Shown: positions 8,901 to 14,227 of the stretch, one piece after another
Numbering within the stretch: the stretch's first letter is position 1
How the letters are laid out: every line of letters begins with the position of its first letter
Origin: Streptomyces novaecaesareae
GTDB lineage: Bacteria > Actinomycetota > Actinomycetes > Streptomycetales > Streptomycetaceae
Direction of reading: 5' to 3'
Assembly: GCF_000716875.1 (NCBI RefSeq)
Contig: NZ_JNWQ01000125.1
Location: 1 to 14,227 of the forward strand
DNA: 14,227 nt
Notes under the pieces: generated by a model
What the model saw: the letters and a program-made list of their open reading frames with translations, nothing else
The model's database searches: none
What the model was told of the DNA's origin: nothing
Program-made: the position numbers and the translations under genes

Positions 8901-11900
8901 TATGCCGCCAGCGACAACCCTCAGATGCTGACCTTGGCGTCGCAGACGACTACCTTCCAGGGGTCCTGCTCGGGGACGGCGACGGCCACGAACGCGCTGT
9001 CCGGCAACCGGATGCTCTACGACGGCAAGGACTTCACAAAGGCCGGTGCGGTCGGAGACCCGACCAGTATCCAGATCCTCGACCACTTCGACCAGTCCGG
9101 CGACCCCGTCTACGTCCACAACGGCAGCGCGACCTTCGACACCTTTGGCCGGGGTCTGACGACCGCGACGACCGACGGGTCGACCTACGACCGCAACGGC
9201 GAGCAGATCACCGGCCCGTCCGTCACCCCGGCTGTCACTACTGTGGCCCTTACCCCGGCCTCGGGTCGGCTGCCGACCGAGGTCCGCACCACCGGGCCGA
9301 TGGGGGCGGGATGGACCACCACCGTCACCCAGGATCCCGCCCGCGGCTCACCGCTGACCAGTACAGACATCAACGACCGCGTCACCACCAGTCAGTACGA
9401 CGCCCTCGGCCGCCTCACCGCGGTCTGGGCGCCCGACCGGCCGACCACGGAACTGCCGAGCCGGAAGTTCACCTACGCCCTCAACGGTTCCAAGGCCCCG
9501 TCCGCGGTCACGACCGAGTGGATCAACGACGACGCGGTCTCCTACTCGGCGAGCATCGAGATCTACGACGGTCTGGGCCGACCCCGGCAGACGCAGAGCA
9601 CCAGCGACGCCAAGCCCATCGGGCGCCTGATCACCGACACCGTCTACGACAGCCACGGCTGGGTGATCAAGACCTCCGCCCCGTACTACGAGCAGGGGTC
9701 CTTCCCCACGCAGTCCGTCTTCATCCCAGCGGCCGACGGCCAGATCCCCGGCCAGACATGGAGCGCCTACGACGGCAACGGGCGCGTCGTGCGTTCGGAG
9801 TTCCGCTCCTACGGAAACCTCCAGTGGGCCACCACCACCGCCTACCCCGGCGCCGACCGCACCGACGTCACCCCGCCCTCAGGAGCGACGCCGACGTCGA
9901 CCGTAACCGACGTCAAGGGCCGTGCCACCGCCCTGTGGCAGTACCGCACGCCCACCGCGACCGGCAACCCCGTCGATGCGAACGTCACCACCTATAGCTA
10001 CACACCGAACGGCCTGACATCTTCGCGAACCGACAGCAGCGGCAACACGTGGAACTACACCTACGACCTGCGCGGACGCCAGATCACGCTATCTGACCCG
10101 GACACCGGCGTCACCCGGACGTTCTACGACGTCAACTCGCGCATCGACCACACCGTCGACGCCAAGAACAACACACTCGTCTACACCTACGACCTGCTCA
10201 GCCGCAAAACCGGCGCATACAACGAAAGCGTCGTACCCGCGAACCAGCTTGTCTCGTGGACCTACGACACCTTTGTCAAGGGCCAGTCCACGTCCTCGAC
10301 TCGCTATGTTGGCGGCGCAAGCGGCGCGGCCTACACCACGGCTGTCACCGGCTACGACACGGCCTACCGGCCGCTCGGCACCTCCATCACCATCCCATCC
10401 GTGGAGAAGGAGCTGGCCGGCACCTACACCACGACCAACACCTACAGCCCGGTCATCGGCTCCCTGAAAAAGGTCGACATCCCCGCCGCTGGTGGACTGC
10501 CGGCCGAGTCCGTCAGTTACGGCCGGACCATCACCGGTCTGCTGACTTCCTCCGCCAGCCGCGGCAAGGCCGTCGTCGCCAAGGTTGAATACGACGCCCT
10601 GGCACGCCCCGTGCGCACGACCGCTGGCGAGTACGGCAAGCAGGTCGTCTCCACCCAGCAGTACGACTGGGCCACCGGACGGGTCATCAACAACTTTGTT
10701 GACCGCCAGGTCGGCACCGCCTCGGTCGACCAGACCAGCTACACCTACTCCCCGTCCGGTCAGATCACTTCGATCACCGACATCCAGGACGCCTCGGCGA
10801 CCGACACGCAGTGCTTCACCTACGACCACCTGAGCCGCCTGACCGGCGCCTGGACCGACACCGGCGGCACCACTACCACGGCCGACTGGACCGACTCCTC
10901 CGGAGCCGTCCACGGCACCGGCAGCTCCACCACGGTGCCCGGCATCGGCGGATGCAAGAACGCGACCGGCCCGGCAACCGTCAACCCTGGCGGACGCACC
11001 GTCGGCGGCCCCGCCCCGTACTGGAACACCTACACCTACGACGCCACCGGCAACCGCACCGGATACGTCCAGCACGGCATCACCGGCGATAGCCCCAACG
11101 ACACCACGGCCACCCAGACCTTCGGAGCCGCCAAGACCACCAACACCCCCACCAACGCCCCCAGCACAGGCGGCGGAACCGGCGGACCCCACGCTCTGCT
11201 CACCTCCACCACCAGCGGACCCGCGGGCACCAAGGCCGTCACCTACCAGTACGACGCCAAGGGCAACACCACCGCCATCACCGACACCGGCGGCACCACC
11301 ACCCTGACCTGGAACAGCGAGGACAAACTCGACACCCTCACCAAAACCGGCCAGGCCGACGCCACCACCTACCTCTACGACGCCGACGGCAACCAGCTCA
11401 TCCGCCGCAGCCCCGGCAAGACCACGCTCAACCTGCCCACCGACGAACTCACGCTCGACACCTCCAGTCCCAACCGGTCCGTGAGCAACGTCCGCACCAT
11501 CGCCGCCCCCGGGGGCCTGACCTACACCCGCGTCACCGCCGCCATCGGCGGAGGCACCGTTCTGATCCAGGCCGCCGACCCGCACGGCACCAACGGCATC
11601 CAGGTCAACACCGACACGGCCCAGAGCGTCACCCGACGCCCCACCGACCCCTTCGGCAACCCCCGCGGCACCCAGCCTGCCAGCTCCGCCTGGGCCGGCA
11701 CTAAGGGCTTCGTCGGCGGCACCAAGGACGACACCACCGGACTCACCAACCTCGGCGCCCGCCAATACGACCCCACCAGCGGACGCTTCATCAACCCCGA
11801 CCCTGTTCTCGACCAAGCCGACCCTCAACAATGGAATGGTTACGCCTACAGTCACAATGATCCAGTCAATAGGTCTGATCCGTCAGGTCTTTACGATCCA

Positions 11901-12653
11901 GATATTCGACTGTTGCCGCCAGAGGAGGCAGCCAAGGAGGCCGCCAAGTCTCGCGGGAGGCCTACGCCTGAAAGTTCTCCCGACGTAGATCGGCCTTTGG
12001 TAAAGCTCAACTCGCCAAAACTCTACGACCCACCGTCTAATTTCACTCAGAAAATGGTGGACATCACTGGGTCGACTTACGATAAAGCCTTGGAGGAATA
12101 TGCTAAATATATGAAGAAGAACTTCTTCGCCAATGTGCGGTTTACCATGATTCTCTCAGAGGTTCAGGTAGAGGGGCCAAACGGTTTGAGCATCCCGAGG
12201 ACTGTGGCCTTTGTGAGCCAAGGGGGCCTCGCCTCAGACCAGGCTTTGCTCGAAAAGATGACCGAGCTGGGAGTCACCGTATATCAGATCGGTCCACCGA
12301 AATCCGAAAAGGGCAACCCGGAAGGGCATGCCGAAAATGCAGCCAGAAGATTTCGCGATGACGAGAAAGCTCAGCAGCGCGACCTCGGAGGCCGTATCAA
12401 GAGCGTCAACTCTGCCATCATGAACACGTACGCCTGCAGCTCCAAGTGTGCGGAAAATCTTACAAAATTCGTTAATGACCCGTCGGTGAAGATTGAAGAG
12501 GGCGGGCTGGGTGTGTATGGGAAGAACCTCTTGAGCAAGGATGCGATCAAGGAGTACAAGAACGTGAACAGCATGACTGGGCGAGCGCTGGAGGTCGCCT
12601 CCTCGATGGCCGCCATGTGGCGCGCCGGAGGCGACCGGGGCAGGACCCGTTAA
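5901..12653 (+). CDS. Secreted Rhs/YD-repeat polymorphic toxin with a deaminase-like C-terminal tip
   Basis: This 2250-aa protein is a Sec-exported Rhs toxin. A signal peptide is clear: RKRAGRR, a hydrophobic core at 21-34, and PAVA at 38-41 before WTYPEPEGE. A long secreted N-terminal region follows. YD repeats begin near residue 1167 (YDALGRLTAVW) and recur at about 1222, 1364-1444, 1564, 1613, 1709 and 1782 (YDAKGNTTAIT, YDADGNQLI). The Rhs-associated core covers about 1936-1997: GLTNLGARQYDPTSGRFINPDP, then NDPVNRSDPSGL. In the family such repeats form a closed shell around the toxin, and the core is an aspartic protease cutting after P-x4-DPxGL; here that is after L1997. The released tip (1998-2250) has H2143-A-E2145 and C2179/C2183, the pattern of a zinc-dependent deaminase fold, with beta-rich stretches before the HAE. 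The tip is much less GC-rich than the body. No PAAR, VgrG or WXG part is present, so export depends on the signal peptide. The toxin class is inferred from motifs only. Confidence 0.9.
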   Translation: MVVWPARKRAGRRIGSRWRSPAVAAVVALALTGVSVPPAVAWTYPEPEGEVWSPPNTSLGSTGLPVKGHDAKPAGATAPGKASDWKPEVASPVVTGSATVVVGADSPEAEAARKATGGASPASGGLTGTKAGNLAVRVAPGTGAGESAHTVTVEVAGEDKGKAAGVNGPLVSLKDPAAPAGGNGREARVTLDLKALQAGGWSDRAGLVALPACSLTTPERPECRTQTPVAAKTDGFGTVTADITLPAAAASDSVHTGTVRASYTTRQVAALTPAADGTGTGGSPVVIAAAPSPSGAMGNYTATSLSSSAAWTAGSNTGSFTYSYPIQLPPPLGGSAPAVALGYNSADVDGKTSATNAQPSWIGDGWGYEPGYIERSYRNCDTAGITGSSDQCWGGQNAFLSLGGRSGRIVRNDKDKTWHLESDDGTKVEQLTGAPKAAGDVDYHDMEYWRITTPDGIQYYFGLNHLPGGDGSDPAASSVLTVPVYSPNDGDACYSSGSGKNSWCQMAWRWQLDYIVDPHGNLTTYKYATEVNKYNRGVAQNGGTGTPTDYQRAGYLKEIAYGQRLDDQKSAKGGANPAAKVTFSPAERCLPSGSITCSEDQRTSANADAWPDTPIDQICTGNSCTVSAPTFFTTKRLSAITTQVLVDADYRTVDTWNLNQELADPGDGSKRLLQLDSVQRVPSNGQVAITDLPPVQFQYKMRANRVDGLDVASLMFMRPRIQEITTETGGRIDVLFKDPECSRVNHRMPASEDGNTMACMPVKWYLPGQSSKDPVNDWFDKPLVRSVVEQDLVSTPAISKTTEYNYGPISPTEGAAWHRNDAEFTDPKTRTWDQFRGYQWVITTTGSGDASEAPKTQQKVTYLRGMDGDYRADNSRRNVQVASPLGGTVPDSAQLAGRVVATEVYDKAGSEGTVTSMSGTTYNGQRTSATHAQSAGAPEVYAWLPDSETTAITKARLADGSWRTTTAVTTTDPANGNRVIKVDDKGDGTAATPETCTTVDYAASDNPQMLTLASQTTTFQGSCSGTATATNALSGNRMLYDGKDFTKAGAVGDPTSIQILDHFDQSGDPVYVHNGSATFDTFGRGLTTATTDGSTYDRNGEQITGPSVTPAVTTVALTPASGRLPTEVRTTGPMGAGWTTTVTQDPARGSPLTSTDINDRVTTSQYDALGRLTAVWAPDRPTTELPSRKFTYALNGSKAPSAVTTEWINDDAVSYSASIEIYDGLGRPRQTQSTSDAKPIGRLITDTVYDSHGWVIKTSAPYYEQGSFPTQSVFIPAADGQIPGQTWSAYDGNGRVVRSEFRSYGNLQWATTTAYPGADRTDVTPPSGATPTSTVTDVKGRATALWQYRTPTATGNPVDANVTTYSYTPNGLTSSRTDSSGNTWNYTYDLRGRQITLSDPDTGVTRTFYDVNSRIDHTVDAKNNTLVYTYDLLSRKTGAYNESVVPANQLVSWTYDTFVKGQSTSSTRYVGGASGAAYTTAVTGYDTAYRPLGTSITIPSVEKELAGTYTTTNTYSPVIGSLKKVDIPAAGGLPAESVSYGRTITGLLTSSASRGKAVVAKVEYDALARPVRTTAGEYGKQVVSTQQYDWATGRVINNFVDRQVGTASVDQTSYTYSPSGQITSITDIQDASATDTQCFTYDHLSRLTGAWTDTGGTTTTADWTDSSGAVHGTGSSTTVPGIGGCKNATGPATVNPGGRTVGGPAPYWNTYTYDATGNRTGYVQHGITGDSPNDTTATQTFGAAKTTNTPTNAPSTGGGTGGPHALLTSTTSGPAGTKAVTYQYDAKGNTTAITDTGGTTTLTWNSEDKLDTLTKTGQADATTYLYDADGNQLIRRSPGKTTLNLPTDELTLDTSSPNRSVSNVRTIAAPGGLTYTRVTAAIGGGTVLIQAADPHGTNGIQVNTDTAQSVTRRPTDPFGNPRGTQPASSAWAGTKGFVGGTKDDTTGLTNLGARQYDPTSGRFINPDPVLDQADPQQWNGYAYSHNDPVNRSDPSGLYDPDIRLLPPEEAAKEAAKSRGRPTPESSPDVDRPLVKLNSPKLYDPPSNFTQKMVDITGSTYDKALEEYAKYMKKNFFANVRFTMILSEVQVEGPNGLSIPRTVAFVSQGGLASDQALLEKMTELGVTVYQIGPPKSEKGNPEGHAENAARRFRDDEKAQQRDLGGRIKSVNSAIMNTYACSSKCAENLTKFVNDPSVKIEEGGLGVYGKNLLSKDAIKEYKNVNSMTGRALEVASSMAAMWRAGGDRGRTR

Positions 12654-12682
12654 TGCGGTTCCAGTGAACATTGAGTAGGATG

Positions 12683-12719
12683 TGGGCCTTGCGCGAGGAC
12701 AAGTCGCGCGCAAGGCCCA
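12683..12719 (+). terminator. Hairpin between the toxin and WD40 genes
   Basis: A perfect 13-bp stem (tgggccttgcgcg and its complement) with an 11-base loop lies 30 bp after the Rhs stop codon and is followed by ttct. It looks like an intrinsic terminator of the toxin transcript, possibly leaky. Its place before the WD40 gene means that gene either has its own promoter in the 63 bp that follow or depends on read-through. I find no convincing -35/-10 pair in that gap. Confidence 0.65.
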
Positions 12720-12773
12720 TTCTGCACACTGTGTCGAACGATTCTATCGCGCACCCTTACGAAGAATATTCGT

Positions 12774-12777
12774 GGAG
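12774..12777 (+). promoter_or_regulatory. Ribosome binding site supporting a TTG start
   Basis: GGAG, extended to GGAGA, ends five bases before TTG at 12783. The next in-frame candidate, GTG at 12792, would be 14 bases away. This favours the rare TTG start for the WD40 protein. Confidence 0.55.
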
Positions 12778-12782
12778 AAAAA

Positions 12783-13745
12783 TTGCCTACTGTGACACCC
12801 CTTTCAAATGGCTTTAAGATCTCCGACGCCCATCCGGGGACAGTTTGGCCGATTATTTTTTCCGGACTTACCGAACGGGAAATAATGGTTATTTCATCAC
12901 AGGGTGCTGGCGGTGACGGCATTCGTTGCTGGAGCGCCCAGGATGGAAACCTTATTCGGGTTCTCCAGGACAGTGACGTGGGTGCCTTCAGTATGGTTTC
13001 GGCGCATATTGAAGGCGTGGGCCCAATCTTGGCGGCCGCAACGGAAGATGGCGTATATCGATGGAATCTCGATACCGGGGAACGGCTGCCAGGACGTCCA
13101 GATCTGCTGGAATCCACTGCTTGGGACGTCAAAGCTATTCGTGACCGAAATCGCGGCACAGTCCTCGTGGCGGCATGTCAGGATCACATGGTTCGCCGCT
13201 GGGAGGCGGTGAGTGGTGAACTCATCGGGGAGCCACTCAAAGGGCATCAAACGAGCGTCAAGGCAGTGCAGGTTGTAAACCTCCCAAGTGGCAGGAGCGT
13301 AATCTTCTCGGGGGATGATAACGGAGACATTCTCTGCTGGGACTACGAATCCGGAAGTCCCATTATCTTCAATCGCCCGATTATTCTTGGAGCGGCGATT
13401 ACGGGTATGTCATCAATCGCCCTCAAGGGCGGGTGCTCGATAATTTCGGCAGCTGGGGTTTCTGGACTATTGCGGCGCTGGAACGCCTCGACTGGAGAGG
13501 AGGTTGGATCCGCGATCCAGCTGCCAACTGCAGCGCCATCGCTTGGCTTTTTTGAGCATGGTGGTAACGCTCGGATTATCACCACCACCGATAGTGAGAC
13601 CATTATCCAGTGGGATCTTGAATCCGGGACCCTCGAAGATGATTCCCTGACGGGAATTTCGGTCGCCACCTATAATTCTGGTGAATTTAGCGCCATTGCG
13701 ACCGGCACCTTCGAAGGGGAGATCTTTATTCGTTATTTCAGATAA
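12783..13745 (+). CDS. Stand-alone seven-bladed WD40 beta-propeller, candidate immunity protein
   Basis: The 320-aa protein is almost entirely one propeller. The blade-closing tryptophan recurs at W50 (IRCW), W94 (YRWNLDTGE), W140 (RRWEAVSGE), W186 (LCWDYESGS), W233 (RRWNASTGEE) and W277 (IQWDLESGT). A last blade ends at IFIRYF (Y318). Spacing is 41-47 residues, giving seven blades; the N-terminal strand probably closes the ring with the last one. There is no signal peptide or membrane segment, so it should stay in the cytoplasm. WD40 propellers bind other proteins and have no catalysis of their own. It follows the Rhs toxin gene by 129 bp on the same strand and shares the low GC of the toxin tip. 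In polymorphic-toxin loci that position belongs to the immunity gene, so binding and blocking the tip is the likely role; this is inference. Actinomycete WD40 domains are more often attached to kinases or NACHT ATPases, and none is attached here. The start is TTG at 12783. Confidence 0.85.
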   Translation: MPTVTPLSNGFKISDAHPGTVWPIIFSGLTEREIMVISSQGAGGDGIRCWSAQDGNLIRVLQDSDVGAFSMVSAHIEGVGPILAAATEDGVYRWNLDTGERLPGRPDLLESTAWDVKAIRDRNRGTVLVAACQDHMVRRWEAVSGELIGEPLKGHQTSVKAVQVVNLPSGRSVIFSGDDNGDILCWDYESGSPIIFNRPIILGAAITGMSSIALKGGCSIISAAGVSGLLRRWNASTGEEVGSAIQLPTAAPSLGFFEHGGNARIITTTDSETIIQWDLESGTLEDDSLTGISVATYNSGEFSAIATGTFEGEIFIRYFR

Positions 13746-13754
13746 GTCAAATAT

Positions 13755-13798
13755 CCCTGCTCCGTGTCGGGTCCTCCCAGGAGAGCCCGGCACAGGGA
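13755..13798 (+). terminator. Imperfect hairpin terminator after the WD40 gene
   Basis: Beginning nine bases after the stop codon, ccctgctccgtgtcgggt can fold on gcccggcacagggagggg with two mismatches and several G-U pairs around a 12-base loop. The position and size suit a terminator of the cassette transcript. The stretch between it and the gene fragment further right (about 13800-13950) shows no gene I can support. Confidence 0.55.
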
Positions 13799-13950
13799 GG
13801 GGGCGGAGTCTCATTATTAATTTCTCCGGTGGACCGAGGCCGGCGCCCTGGTGGACAGGGCTTCGGCGTAGTCGGATGGCGTCCGGTTTGTGATCACCAG
13901 AGGGCCGAGGAGTGCAGCTCTGACAGCCGAACGCGGGGCGGAGAGTCCGG

Positions 13951-14160
13951 TCAGCCCGAGAGCGGTTGGGCGACTGAGACAGTGACCCGGTCACCGAAGC
14001 GGCCGCGCAGGTCTGCCTGGGCGCTGGCCAGATTTCCGCTGACGCCGACCTCCACCACGCCGCGGCTGAAGCTCACCTCCGAGCCGTCGCCCACCATGTC
14101 GATGCTGTAGTCGCTCGTGTGCCCTATCAGAGTGCAGTACGCGACCTTATGTCTGGCTTG
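13951..14160 (-). pseudogene. Decayed C-terminal fragment of an unknown gene
   Basis: The minus strand has 69 open codons between an in-frame TGA (14161-14163) and the stop TGA at 13951-13953. The translation includes YCTLIGHTSDYSIDMVGDGS, FSRGVVEVGVSGNLASAQAD and LRGRFGDRVTVSVAQPLSG. Alternating beta-type residues and GC-rich third positions make it look like real coding sequence. The only ATG (14097) would give 48 residues starting mid-sequence with no clear Shine-Dalgarno site, and a second in-frame stop lies further upstream, so it is probably the tail of a broken gene. The composition would suit a secreted or surface protein, but I do not recognise a family. The remaining bases to the right edge (14164-14227) show no supported feature. 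Confidence 0.35.
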
Positions 14161-14227
14161 TCATCGCTCGATGGGGTGACATTGGGGCATCGTTGCCGGT
14201 CAAGCGTTCGTGATTCGCTTGGGTGGC

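Larger units (their letters stand above)
11826..13745 (+). other. Low-GC toxin tip plus WD40 gene, likely one exchanged cassette
   Basis: The composition changes sharply near 11826, inside the Rhs core and about 65 bp before the tip begins. By hand count, 11281-11340 in the repeats is 39/60 G+C, 12061-12120 in the tip is 23/60, and 13381-13440 in the WD40 gene is 33/60. Codons ending in A or T (AAT, GAT, TCT, CAA, ATT) become common at the same point. The change continues through the WD40 gene to its terminator. This is the expected pattern when a C-terminal toxin and its immunity gene are swapped by recombination in the conserved core. The exact borders are approximate, and the last ~50 bp of the toxin are again GC-rich. 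Confidence 0.6.

Noticed and set aside
10089..11855. Long minus-strand open frame (588 codons) opposite the Rhs repeats
   Set aside because: Valine/glycine-rich translation without domains, a shadow of the repetitive YD-repeat coding sequence.
11892..12650. Assigning the toxin tip to the DddA-like (SCP1.201) deaminase family
   Set aside because: The HAE and cysteine pattern alone does not identify the family, and C-x3-C differs from the C-x2-C of DddA; only the broad deaminase-like call is kept.
13873..13884. 12-base match (cggatggcgtcc) to the region just outside the right end of the insertion sequence on the opposite strand
   Set aside because: Several 12-base matches are expected by chance in 14 kb of GC-rich DNA; nothing else around it is shared.
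13467..13994. Minus-strand open frame overlapping the end of the WD40 gene
   Set aside because: It overlaps the well-supported propeller blades and the terminator, and its translation has no motif or plausible start.

Overview
The window is high-GC DNA with strongly codon-biased genes, GTG and TTG starts, T-poor GC-rich hairpin terminators and large Sec-exported proteins. This points to an actinomycete, most likely Streptomyces or a close relative; the genus is inferred from style, not from a marker gene. It looks like an accessory region, built around a secreted polymorphic-toxin locus and bordered by an insertion sequence and gene debris.

Layout. Positions 1-221 hold two gene pieces on the minus strand: a possible membrane protein running off the left edge, and the last ~41 codons of an unknown gene cut off by the insertion sequence. 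Positions 222-1585 are a complete IS256-family element with an intact 406-aa DDE transposase and ~20-bp imperfect terminal inverted repeats, but no visible target-site duplication. After ~150 bp without a gene comes a strong hairpin (1738-1777), the likely terminator of the next gene. Positions 1820-5623 (minus) encode a 1267-aa secreted multidomain protein: signal peptide, beta-sandwich region, Ig-like region, FG-GAP/VCBS-type D-x-D-x-D repeats and a C-terminal ricin-type beta-trefoil lectin. A 277-bp divergent intergenic region separates it from the giant Rhs gene at 5901-12653 (plus).

The Rhs protein (2250 aa from a GTG start with a good ribosome binding site) has a signal peptide, a long secreted N-terminal region, many YD repeats, a complete Rhs core ending in the P-x4-DPxGL self-cleavage motif, and a 253-aa variable C-terminus. 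That tip has an H-A-E motif followed 33 residues later by a C-x3-C pair, which I read as a nucleotide-deaminase-like toxin. Immediately downstream (12783-13745) is a small cytoplasmic protein that is almost exactly one seven-bladed WD40 beta-propeller. It occupies the standard position of an immunity gene. The toxin tip and the WD40 gene share a lower GC content and different codon use from the Rhs body, so they look like one exchanged toxin/immunity cassette.

How they may work together (inference): the Rhs shell encloses the toxin and is exported by Sec; the core protease releases the tip; the divergently encoded lectin protein may bind cell-wall or surface glycans or help deliver the toxin; the WD40 protein protects the producer. 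The pairing of a deaminase-like Rhs tip with a stand-alone WD40 propeller is the most interesting item here. The last ~480 bp (13746-14227) hold a probable terminator and a decayed minus-strand gene fragment. No tRNA, rRNA, CRISPR array or phage module was seen.
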